A program made the translations under genes and the position numbers. From contig NZ_JABWGN010000025.1 in assembly GCF_013363975.1 (NCBI RefSeq), positions 1 through 64,000 of the forward strand: a stretch of 64,000 nt of DNA. The letters run 5' to 3'. Every line of letters begins with the position of its first letter. Within the stretch, counting starts at the first letter, position 1. This document shows, piece after piece, positions 42,083-50,521 of the stretch. The notes below the pieces were generated by a model. That model was not told the origin of the DNA, did no database searches, and saw nothing but the letters and a program-made list of their open reading frames with translations. The stretch comes from Nonomuraea montanisoli (GTDB lineage: Bacteria > Actinomycetota > Actinomycetes > Streptosporangiales > Streptosporangiaceae).

Positions 42083-44862
42083 CGAGCCCGCACGAGATCG
42101 TCGTGGTCCCGCACACCCACTGGGACCGCGAGTGGTACGAGCCGTTCCAGCGCTTCCGGCTGCGGCTGGTGGCGCTGCTGGACGAGGTGCTCGACACGAT
42201 GGAGCGCGAGCCGGGCTACCACTTCACCCTCGACGGGCAGCTCGCCTGCGTCGACGACTACCTGGAGGTCCGGCCCGAGCAGCGCGACCGCATCGCGGCG
42301 CTGGTCGAGTCGGGACGGCTCGCGGTCGGCCCGTGGCAGATCCTGCTCGACGAGTTCCTGTGCTCCGGCGAGAACATCATCCGCAACCTGGAGCTCGGCA
42401 TGGACCGGGCCGACAAGCTCGGCGGGGCGATGCCGGTGGGCTACCTGCCGGACATGTTCGGCCACACGGCCCAGATGCCGCAGATCCTGCGCAAGGCCGG
42501 CCTCCTGCACGCCTGCGTCTACCGCGGGGTGCCGTCGTCCGTGGTGACCGACGCCTTCGCGTGGGTGGCGCCGGACGGCACCGCGGTCCGCGCCCAGTAC
42601 CTGCCCATCGGCGGCTACGGCAACGGCGCCCACCTGTTCGAGGACCCGGCGCAGACGAAGGAGCGGGCCGCCGTCTTCACCCGCCGCATGCGCGAGTGGC
42701 ACGGGCCCGAGGGCGCGCTGCTCGCGATGTACGGCACCGACCACTCGGCGCCGGTGCGCGGCCTGCCCGCCATGGTGGCCGCGATCGGGGCCCGCATGGA
42801 CACCCTGTCCGGCTACATCACCGCGTACGGGGACGGCGGGTCCGTCGAGGGCCTGCCCCGCGTGCGGGGCGAGCTGCGCTCCCACGCCCGCGCCAACATC
42901 CTGCCCGGCGTCATCTCGGTCCGCGCCCACGTCAAGCAGGCCATGAGCCGCGCCGAGCGCATGGTCGAGCGCTACGCCGAGCCGCTGGCCACGCTCTGGG
43001 GCGAGGAGTGGCCCGGCCGCTTCCTCGACATGGCCTGGTGGCGGCTCGTCGACGCCAGCGGCCACGACTCCGTCACCGGCTGCGGCGTGGACGAGACCGC
43101 CCAGCAGGTCGCCGCGCGCATCGCCGAGGCCGAGCACCTGGGGCACGCCGTCCGCGACATGGTGACCGCCCGGCTGGCCGCCGCGGTCCCCGCCGGAGGG
43201 GTGCTCGTCGTCAACCCCACGCCCGTCACCCGGCGCGGCGTCGTCCGCCTGGACGTGGCCGGGCACGACCCGCTGGTGGACGCCACCGGCGCGCCGGTCC
43301 CGGTCCAGCCGCTGGAGTACGCGCCCACGCTGCTGCTCGACGAGGAGATGGACCCGGCCACGGCGCTGACCTTCGTCCACGGGACCGAGCTGTACGGGCA
43401 GCACATCAGCGGCTGGTCGGTCGAGGACGGGGTGCTGACCTTCGAGGTGGCCAGGGAGCCGAGCGCCGCCTTCGACGTGGCCGAGGTGCGGGGCGCGGTC
43501 GAGGGAGTGACGCGGGTCCGCATCGTCGCCGAGCCCCGGCGCACCGTCGCCGCCCTGGTGGAGGTGCCGCCGCTCGGCCACACGAGCCTGCGCCCGGCGT
43601 CGCGCGCCGCCGAGCACGCCCCCGCCGCCGGACCCGTGGCGGGACCGTTCGCCATGCGGGCCGCGGCCAACGGCTCCGCCCTCGTGGGGTCGTCCGAAGG
43701 GGTGCGCGCCGACGGGCGGGTGCTGGACAACGGCCTGCTCCGCGTCGAGGTGGCCCAGGACGGGACCCTCACCCTGACCTCCGCCTCCGGCGTCACGCTC
43801 ACGGGCGCGGCCCGCGTCGTGGACGGCGGCGACGTCGGCGACAGCTACAACCACGCGCCTCCGGCCCGCGACCACGTCGTCTCCGCCCCCGAGTCGGTCG
43901 AGGTCGCCCCGGTCTGCTCCGGTCCGCTCGTCGCCGCCCTGGACGTGCGCCGCGCGTACCGGTGGCCGGCCGCCGGCGCGGGCATCGAGGGCACGCCCGC
44001 CCTCCCCGCGCCCGCCCGGACCGAGGCCACCGAGGAGATCGTCGTGGACACCCGCGTCGAGCTGCGGGTCGGCGAGCCGTTCGTGCGGCTGCGGGTGGAG
44101 TTCGACAACCGCTGCGCCGACCACCGGGTCCGGCTGCACGTGCCGCTCCCGGAATCGGCGTCCGTCTCGCACGCCGAGGGGCAGTTCGCGGTCGTCACCC
44201 GCGGCCTGACCGCCGAGGGCGGCTGCGGCGAGGAGCCGCTGCCCACCTTCCCGGCCTCCTCGTGGGTGGCCGCCGGGGGAGTGGCGGCGCTGCTGGAGCA
44301 CGTCACGGAGTACGAGCTGGTCGACGGGAGCGCCTGGGGCGGAACCGTGGACGGCGAGGGGACGGAGCTGGCGCTGACCCTCCTGCGCTCCATCGGCTAC
44401 CTGTCGCGCAACCGCCACGCCCTGCGCCCCGAGCCGGCCGGTCCGCAGCTCCCGACCCCGGCCGCCCAGTCGCGCGGGCCGCGCTCGCTCACGCTGGCGC
44501 TCATGCCGTACGAGGACGGATGGGCGGCGGTGCCGCCGGCGGCGGAGGTCTTCCGGCACGACCTGCTGCCGGTGCCCGGCACAGGTGACCCGTCGCTTCC
44601 CCTGCCTCCGGCGGCCGAGGGCCTGTCGGTCACGGGCGACGGCGTGGTGATGAGCTCCCTCCGGGTCCGCGACGACTGGAAGGAGCTGCGGGTCGTGGCG
44701 CTCTCGCCGGAGCCGGTGGAGGCGGAGGTGCGGGGCTCGTTCACCCGTGCCCGGCACGCCGACCTGCGCGGCCGTCCCGGCGAGCCGATCGCGGTCACGG
44801 ACGGCGCCCTCCGCCTGCCCCTGGGCCCCTGGGAGATCGCCACGATCCAGCTCGCCGACTGA
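42079..44862 (+). CDS. Glycoside hydrolase family 38 alpha-mannosidase
   Basis: GH38 enzymes release alpha-linked mannose with a zinc-dependent retaining mechanism. The 927-residue protein starts at GTG 42079, overlapping the preceding stop. Zinc ligands include H12, H14 and D16 in VVPHTHWDREWY, and the catalytic nucleophile is D125 in YLPDMFGHTAQMPQ. Other motifs are RGVPSSVVTDAFAWVAPDG and MAWWRLVDASGHDSVTGCG. The C-terminal part is beta-rich. It has no signal peptide, so it would act on imported substrate in the cytoplasm. The gene ends the operon; convergent genes follow after 19 bases. Confidence 0.93.
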   Translation: MTSPHEIVVVPHTHWDREWYEPFQRFRLRLVALLDEVLDTMEREPGYHFTLDGQLACVDDYLEVRPEQRDRIAALVESGRLAVGPWQILLDEFLCSGENIIRNLELGMDRADKLGGAMPVGYLPDMFGHTAQMPQILRKAGLLHACVYRGVPSSVVTDAFAWVAPDGTAVRAQYLPIGGYGNGAHLFEDPAQTKERAAVFTRRMREWHGPEGALLAMYGTDHSAPVRGLPAMVAAIGARMDTLSGYITAYGDGGSVEGLPRVRGELRSHARANILPGVISVRAHVKQAMSRAERMVERYAEPLATLWGEEWPGRFLDMAWWRLVDASGHDSVTGCGVDETAQQVAARIAEAEHLGHAVRDMVTARLAAAVPAGGVLVVNPTPVTRRGVVRLDVAGHDPLVDATGAPVPVQPLEYAPTLLLDEEMDPATALTFVHGTELYGQHISGWSVEDGVLTFEVAREPSAAFDVAEVRGAVEGVTRVRIVAEPRRTVAALVEVPPLGHTSLRPASRAAEHAPAAGPVAGPFAMRAAANGSALVGSSEGVRADGRVLDNGLLRVEVAQDGTLTLTSASGVTLTGAARVVDGGDVGDSYNHAPPARDHVVSAPESVEVAPVCSGPLVAALDVRRAYRWPAAGAGIEGTPALPAPARTEATEEIVVDTRVELRVGEPFVRLRVEFDNRCADHRVRLHVPLPESASVSHAEGQFAVVTRGLTAEGGCGEEPLPTFPASSWVAAGGVAALLEHVTEYELVDGSAWGGTVDGEGTELALTLLRSIGYLSRNRHALRPEPAGPQLPTPAAQSRGPRSLTLALMPYEDGWAAVPPAAEVFRHDLLPVPGTGDPSLPLPPAAEGLSVTGDGVVMSSLRVRDDWKELRVVALSPEPVEAEVRGSFTRARHADLRGRPGEPIAVTDGALRLPLGPWEIATIQLAD

Positions 44863-44881
44863 GCGAAGCAGTCGAGGACGG

Positions 44882-46735
44882 TCAGGCGCCGAGGCGCCGC
44901 CGGGCCTCGGCGAGGGCGGCGCGCGCGTCGTCCTCGTCCGCCCGTGGCAGCCCGAGCGCCAGGGCCCGCCGCAGGTCGGCGACGGCCCCCTCGTGGTCGC
45001 GCAGCGCGATCCGGACCCGCCCGCGCCCGTGCAGGGCGCGGGCGGCGTCGCGGTCGAGGTCCAGCGCGTCGTTGTAGACGGCCTCGGCGTTCGCCGGCGA
45101 GCCGGCCCGCCACAGCGCGTACGCGAGAGTGGTGCGGGCCGGGACGTCGCCCGGCAGCCGCGACACCGCCTGGCGTCCCAGCTCGACGGCCTCGTCGGCG
45201 TTGCCCATCGACAGGCACACCTCCGCGAGCGCCGTGAGGACCCGGACCGTGGCCAGGGTGTCCTGCTGGCTCTCGAACTCCGAACGGGCCGCGGTCAGGG
45301 TCTCGCGCGCCGACTCCAGGTCGCCCTCGACCCGGGCCACCTCCCCCTGGAAGGCCAGCAGGTTCGCGAACTGCCACTCGTCGCCCTGCTCCAGCGACCG
45401 CCTGGCCGCGGCCTCGGCGAAGCGGCGGGCCGAGACGAAGTTCCCCTCGCCGAGCGCGGCCTCGGCCGCGGTGCGGAAGTCGGCGGAGGAGCGGGCCGGT
45501 GACGCCTCCTGACCGGATGGCGGCACGCCGTCGCCCGGACCGCCTGACGCGCGCACGGCCTCCACCAGCCGCTCCTGGGCGAGCTGGTACCACAGGCTGC
45601 CGGCGCGCTGCTCCTCGGTGAGGACGTGCCGGGCCACCAGCGCGTCCACGACCGCGTTGGGCAGCTCGGCGGTCTGCGAGAGCCCCCGGTAGGCGGTGCC
45701 GCGGGTGCCGCGCTCGGTGACGAACGTGGCCCGGATCCACGCCCGGAGGGCGCCCTCCGGCCAGTTCGTCTCCACGCTCACGTCCCGTACCGCCCGGTCG
45801 AAGTAGGCGGCCAGCACGCCCGAGAGGTCGCCGAGCCGGGCCAGGCTCTCCGCGGTGACCGTCTCCTCGCCGGGGGCCAGGCCCGCCCACAGGGCCGAGC
45901 ACGCGAGCTGCAGCTCGAACGGCGCCACCCGGTCGCCGACCAGCTCCACCGACTCGCCGAGCCGGTCGGTGTAGACGGTCGTGCGCAGCCGCTCGACCAG
46001 CCGCTCGGCCACGCCCGGGGCGTAGCGGCGGCCGGCGCGCCCGGCCGGGCCCGTCATGGCGGACCGCGCGGCGTCCGGGGTCAGGCCCTCCAGCCGCAGG
46101 TACGTGAACGGCTGCGGCGACAGCACGCCCTCGTAGCCGCTCAGCGCGGCGAGCTGGTCGTCGCGGACCACGAGCAGCAGGTTCAGCGGCAGTTCGCGCA
46201 GCGCCCGCGCCAGCTCGCCGACCAGCCGCTCCCGCTCGGCCAGCCGCTCGGGGAACACGGTGAACAGCTCCTCGAAGTGGTCGATCGCCCCGAGGATCCG
46301 GTACGGCCGCCGGTGGTCGGCGACGTCGCCGAGCACCGCGGTGAGCGGCCGCCCGGGGTCGGGACTCCGCCCGGCCGGGGTCCAGCTGCTGAGCAGCGTG
46401 AACCGGTGTCCTCCCGGCCCGGACGCGCGGGCCAGCGGCCAGGTCGCCTGGTGGACCAGGCGGCCCACGGGCAGCACCGCGGTGTGCCGCGGCGCGCCGC
46501 CGCCGGCCGGGGCGTCCGGCGCCTCGCCGGAGAGCAGCGGCAGGACGCCCGCGTGCAGCAGCGACGTCTTCCCCACGGCTGCGGCGCCGTGGAGCACCAC
46601 GACCCGCTCCGACAGCCAGGCGTCCCGGACCAGGCGCGCCTCCCGCGACCGGCCGAAGAACAGGGGCGCCTCGGCGCGGCGGAAGGGCCGCGGGCCCACG
46701 TACGGCTCCTGGACCGGGAGCGGGCCGCCGTTCAC
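44882..46735 (-). CDS. nSTAND1-type NTPase with TPR repeats
   Basis: A 617-residue STAND NTPase. The start is GTG 46735, overlapping the stop of the SIR2-like gene by 4 bases. The N terminus has the nSTAND1 motif PYVGPRPFRRAEAPLFFGRS; the P-loop is GAAAVGKTS (residues 50-58) and a Walker B-like AIDHFEELFTVF follows at residues 151-162. The last 180 residues (from about 435) are TPR-like helical repeats, which usually sense a ligand or partner. It probably serves as the sensor-switch for the SIR2-like effector encoded with it, as in fused SIR2-STAND defence proteins, but here the two parts are separate genes. Confidence 0.85.
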   Translation of the reverse strand: MNGGPLPVQEPYVGPRPFRRAEAPLFFGRSREARLVRDAWLSERVVVLHGAAAVGKTSLLHAGVLPLLSGEAPDAPAGGGAPRHTAVLPVGRLVHQATWPLARASGPGGHRFTLLSSWTPAGRSPDPGRPLTAVLGDVADHRRPYRILGAIDHFEELFTVFPERLAERERLVGELARALRELPLNLLLVVRDDQLAALSGYEGVLSPQPFTYLRLEGLTPDAARSAMTGPAGRAGRRYAPGVAERLVERLRTTVYTDRLGESVELVGDRVAPFELQLACSALWAGLAPGEETVTAESLARLGDLSGVLAAYFDRAVRDVSVETNWPEGALRAWIRATFVTERGTRGTAYRGLSQTAELPNAVVDALVARHVLTEEQRAGSLWYQLAQERLVEAVRASGGPGDGVPPSGQEASPARSSADFRTAAEAALGEGNFVSARRFAEAAARRSLEQGDEWQFANLLAFQGEVARVEGDLESARETLTAARSEFESQQDTLATVRVLTALAEVCLSMGNADEAVELGRQAVSRLPGDVPARTTLAYALWRAGSPANAEAVYNDALDLDRDAARALHGRGRVRIALRDHEGAVADLRRALALGLPRADEDDARAALAEARRRLGA

Positions 46736-47673
46736 GGCCCGTCCCGCAGCCCGGCGGCGAGCTTGTCGTTGAACGAGCGCGGGGTCTCCCACAGCACGCG
46801 GATGCGCCGGCTCTCGAAGTGGCGTTCGAGGTAGCGGCGCTCCTCGACCGGGTGGTCGTCCGGGTTGAGCTGGATGCTGACGTGCTCGCGCAACTGCGTG
46901 CCGCCGAGGCCGTGCAGCAGCGTCCTGAACAGCACGTGGAACGTCCAGTCGCGCAGGCCGTACCCGACGAACAGCAGCGCCTTGGTGCGCAGCGCGGCGC
47001 GGACGGAGGACGGCAGCAGGGTCATCGGCCGCCCGCCCGGCGACAGCGCGGGCGACACTCCGGTGTGCCGGCCGTCCTGGGTGAGCCGCACCAGGAAGTC
47101 GAGGTAGTCGTCCTCCAGCAGGACGATCGAGCGCGGCTCCTCGTGGTGACCGTGCAGGTGGAAGACCAGCGGACGGTCGGGGGACGGGACGTAGTCGGGT
47201 TCACGGAAGGGACTCCCGGTCCAGTCGTCGGCGGAGGCGGCGTACCAGGGGCACAGATCCCAGGCCGGACGTTTGCGCGCCCGCTGCAGCGCCAGGAACA
47301 TGAAGTCGTCGTAGTTCGTGGTCACGTACAGCGGTAGAGGGTAACGCGCCAGCACGGCGTGCACCTGGTATTGGTCGGTTCCGTCGGGCGGCGCGGCCCC
47401 GGCGAACTCCTCCTCGACGAACACGCGCTTGGTGCGGGTGGCGTCCCGGTACGTCATCGTCGCCGCGTACTGCATCACGCGCGCCAGGTCACCCGAGTCG
47501 GGGAACGGGTAGCCGATCTTGGACGCCCACTTGCGGGCCAGCTCGCCGCCGAGCGGGAGGCGTTCGGCGCTCGCCCCCGCCCCGAGGAAGGGGACGCAGT
47601 CTCCGTGGACGAGGTCCCCGACGAGCAGCTTCCAGGCGTCCTCGTTGTCGCGATCGGCGCCCCCAGAGTGCAC
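46732..47673 (-). CDS. SIR2-like NAD-binding domain protein
   Basis: A 313-residue SIR2-like protein (start GTG 47673). Motifs are VPFLGAGAS at residues 27-35, YVTTNYDDF around residue 120 (with the key Asn), FHLHGH with H174 as the catalytic His, and LLFVGYGLRDW at 234-243. This is the SIR2_2 type found in antiphage effectors that degrade NAD+ rather than in deacetylases with zinc fingers; the four-Cys zinc ribbon is absent. It overlaps the nSTAND1 gene (GTGA), which implies equal co-expression and a partnership. The effector role is inferred. Confidence 0.85.
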   Translation of the reverse strand: MHSGGADRDNEDAWKLLVGDLVHGDCVPFLGAGASAERLPLGGELARKWASKIGYPFPDSGDLARVMQYAATMTYRDATRTKRVFVEEEFAGAAPPDGTDQYQVHAVLARYPLPLYVTTNYDDFMFLALQRARKRPAWDLCPWYAASADDWTGSPFREPDYVPSPDRPLVFHLHGHHEEPRSIVLLEDDYLDFLVRLTQDGRHTGVSPALSPGGRPMTLLPSSVRAALRTKALLFVGYGLRDWTFHVLFRTLLHGLGGTQLREHVSIQLNPDDHPVEERRYLERHFESRRIRVLWETPRSFNDKLAAGLRDGP

Positions 47674-47728
47674 ATGCCACCGCCTTTCGATATGGGCGGC
47701 CTGGGGTGCTCAACCCTTCTGAGGGTCC

Positions 47729-47932
47729 ATGAAAGGGGAGTTTCCGTCAATAGGCATAACGGTCCCCTTCGGTGAAGAGAAAATGCCGGATATATACCGG
47801 TCTGACATTCGCTTTCGCCCGAGAATAACGGCCCGCTTTATGCGAGACCCGGCGGGACGTCCGTCATACGATGGACCCGCGCTGAATGCGGCGACCGCGC
47901 CGCACCACGCGCACGACGACGAACGGCGGTGA
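47729..47932 (+). CDS. Possible small peptide gene preceding the FxsT-like gene
   Basis: A 67-codon ORF from ATG 47729 to TGA 47932. Its stop overlaps the GTG start of the FxsT-like gene by 4 bases (GTGA, 47929-47932), which favours a coupled small gene. The product begins MKGEFPSIGITVPFGEEKMP and ends HHAHDDERR; it has no FxSxx tail. Third-position GC is low compared with neighbours, and the upstream half lies in an AT-rich promoter-like region. It could be a leader or precursor peptide, or chance. Confidence 0.35.
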   Translation: MKGEFPSIGITVPFGEEKMPDIYRSDIRFRPRITARFMRDPAGRPSYDGPALNAATAPHHAHDDERR

Positions 47933-50502
47933 CCGTGATGGAGGACGTGGCACGGCCGGAGCGGCGCGTCACGCTCTGGGGCCGCGAGATCCCCTTCCGC
48001 AACCGCTACTTCACCGGGCGCGAGCGGGAGCTGGCCGAGCTGCGCGCCCGCCTGGCCGAGAGCTCCACCGCCCTGGTCGGGCAGCCGCCGCAGCCGGTCT
48101 ACGGCATGGGCGGCATCGGCAAGACGGAGATCGCCGCCGAGTACGCCCACCGGCACAGCGCCGAGTACGACCTCGTCTGGTGGATCCGGGCCGAGCAGGA
48201 GGAGACCATCATCAACGCGCTCGTCGCGCTGGGCAGGAAGACGGCCCTGCCCGGGTTCCGCGCCGACGACCGCGACTACTCCGCCCGGCTGGTGCTCGGA
48301 GCCCTGGCCGGCCGCGAGCCCTACCGGCACTGGCTGCTGATCTACGACAACGCCGAGAGCGCCGCGGCCGTCCAGAACTACCTGCCCGCGGGCGGCGGGC
48401 ACGTCATCATCACCTCACGCGACCGCCACTGGCGGCGGGCCATGAACCTCGACGGCATCGAGGTGACCGAGTTCGACCCGGAGGAGACCATCGCCTTCCT
48501 CCGCCGCCGGGTCGACGCCCTGGCCGGCCCGGACTCGTCCCCGGCGGCCGAGTCCACGCTCGACGCCGCCGCCGAGCTGGCCCGCGAGCTCGGCAACCTG
48601 CCGCTGGCCGCCGAGCACGCCGCCGCCTACCTCAACGAGACCGGCACCGGCGTCGCCGAGTACCTCGACCTGTTCCGGCGCAACGCCCACACACTGCTGG
48701 CCAGCGCGGTCGACATCAAGTACCCGCAGTCGGTCGCCACCACCTGGAGCGTGTCGCGCTCGCGCATCTCCGACGAGGCCGACGCGCTGTTCAAGCTGCT
48801 GGCCGGCCTGTCGGCCGAGCCCATCTCCGAGGAACTGCTCGTGCAGCCCGCCGTCACCCACGGCCTGCCCGAGCCGCTCGACAGGGTGCTCTCCTCGGTG
48901 ACCACGTTCCGGCGCGCCGCCCGCGAGCTCGGCCGCTACTCCCTGCTCAAGCTCGACGGCGTGCGCAACGTGGTGCAGCTCCACCGGGTCGTGCAGGCGG
49001 TCACCAAGGACCGCATGGCGCGCGAGGACCCCGAGGCGGCGCGGCGCTTCCGGGAGGCCGCCCACCTGCTGCTGGCCGCCTCCGACCCCGGCTCCACCGA
49101 GCGCGAGGGCAACGACCAGATCTACCAGCGCTCCCTCCAGCACCTGGTGCCCTCGGGCGCGGTCGAGTCGGCCGACCCGAGGGTGCGCCGGCTCGTCATC
49201 AACCAGGTGGAGCAGCTCTACCGGCGCGGCGGCCACCAGGAGAGCCTGCGGCTCGGCGAGCCGGCACTGGAGCTGTGGCGCGGCCGGTTCGGCGTCGACG
49301 ACAAGCAGACCCTGGCCCTGGCCGTGCAGGTGAGCAACGCGCTGCGGTTCTCGGGGCGCTGGGAGGAGTCCCTGCGGCTGCAGATCGACACCCTGGAACG
49401 CCTGCGCGCCCGCTTCGGCGAGGAGGACCCCGTCTACCTCGGCTGCGCCCGGGTGCACGGCGTGGGGCTGCGCCTGCTCGGCCGGTACGCCGACGCGCTG
49501 CGCAACGACCTGGAGCTGCTGCCGATCTTCGAGCGGGAGTTCCGCGCCGACCACCCGCACACGATCCGCATCCGCAGCAACGTCGCGGTGAGCCTGCGCT
49601 GCCTCGGCCGCTTCGAGGAGGCGCTGCGCCACGACGAGGAGAGCCTCGCCGAGCGGCTGCGCATCTTCGGCCCCGTCGAGCACCCGACGCTCAGCTCGGA
49701 GTTCGGCCTGTCGCGCGACCTGCGCGGGCTGGGCCGCTACGAGGACTCCCTCGACCTCATCCGAAAGATCAACAACGTGCTCGACCGCAGGGACAGCCCG
49801 TGGAACCAGTTCCGGCTGCTGGTCGCCATCGACTTCGGCGTAGCGCTGCGCAGGGCCGGCTTCTACGAGGACGCCTTCGCGCAGGGCCGCAAGGCGCTGG
49901 GCCTGCACCAGTCGATCCTGGGCGTGGAGCACCGGCAGACCCTCCAGTCGGCCACCAACCTCATCAACGACCACCGCCTGCACGAGGACCTCGCCGGAGC
50001 CCAGCGGCTGGGCGAGGAGACCGTGCTCGGGCTGGAGAAGGTGGCCGGCGTCGACCACCCCAACACGCTCGCGGCCTGCGCCAACCTGGCCATCGTGCTG
50101 CGGGTGCGCAACAACCCGGGCGGCGCGCGGCGGCTCGACGAGCGGGCCGTGGAGGGCCTGCGGGCGGTCGTCGGCGACACGCACATCAACACCCTGATCG
50201 CGACGCACAACCTGGCCAGCGACCTCGCGGCGCTGGGCGAGGTGCGCGAGGCGCGGCGGCTGGGCGAGGCGGTGCTGGAGCAGAGCCTCGCCCTGCACGG
50301 GCCGGGCCACCCCAACACGCTCGCGGCCATGGCCAACCTGTCGCTCGACCGCAACGCCGACGGCGACCCGGAAGCGGCGCGCCGGCTGCGGGAGGAGATG
50401 CTCGACGGCTACCGGTGCTCGCCGCTGCCCGACCACCCCGACGCGCGCCTTGCGGCCCAGTACGGCCGGGTCAACCTGGGCATCGAGCCGATGAACGACT
50501 GA
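47929..50502 (+). CDS. FxsT-like NB-ARC/TPR protein
   Basis: An 857-residue protein of the NB-ARC STAND type with many TPRs, matching the tetratricopeptide protein of FxSxx-COOH systems. It begins (GTG 47929 or ATG 47938) with RNRYFTGRERELAELRARLA. The P-loop is GMGGIGKTE (residues 59-67), Walker B is LLIYDNA (136-142) and the sensor is VIITSRDRHW. Residues from about 380 to the end are TPRs of the kinesin-light-chain type, including DHPNTLAACANLAIVLR and HINTLIATHNLASDLAALGE. It is probably a cytoplasmic sensor or chaperone; its ligand is unknown. It is divergent from the SIR2-like gene. Confidence 0.87.
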   Translation: MTVMEDVARPERRVTLWGREIPFRNRYFTGRERELAELRARLAESSTALVGQPPQPVYGMGGIGKTEIAAEYAHRHSAEYDLVWWIRAEQEETIINALVALGRKTALPGFRADDRDYSARLVLGALAGREPYRHWLLIYDNAESAAAVQNYLPAGGGHVIITSRDRHWRRAMNLDGIEVTEFDPEETIAFLRRRVDALAGPDSSPAAESTLDAAAELARELGNLPLAAEHAAAYLNETGTGVAEYLDLFRRNAHTLLASAVDIKYPQSVATTWSVSRSRISDEADALFKLLAGLSAEPISEELLVQPAVTHGLPEPLDRVLSSVTTFRRAARELGRYSLLKLDGVRNVVQLHRVVQAVTKDRMAREDPEAARRFREAAHLLLAASDPGSTEREGNDQIYQRSLQHLVPSGAVESADPRVRRLVINQVEQLYRRGGHQESLRLGEPALELWRGRFGVDDKQTLALAVQVSNALRFSGRWEESLRLQIDTLERLRARFGEEDPVYLGCARVHGVGLRLLGRYADALRNDLELLPIFEREFRADHPHTIRIRSNVAVSLRCLGRFEEALRHDEESLAERLRIFGPVEHPTLSSEFGLSRDLRGLGRYEDSLDLIRKINNVLDRRDSPWNQFRLLVAIDFGVALRRAGFYEDAFAQGRKALGLHQSILGVEHRQTLQSATNLINDHRLHEDLAGAQRLGEETVLGLEKVAGVDHPNTLAACANLAIVLRVRNNPGGARRLDERAVEGLRAVVGDTHINTLIATHNLASDLAALGEVREARRLGEAVLEQSLALHGPGHPNTLAAMANLSLDRNADGDPEAARRLREEMLDGYRCSPLPDHPDARLAAQYGRVNLGIEPMND

Positions 50503-50521
50503 CGCCCCACGGCGGGTGCGC

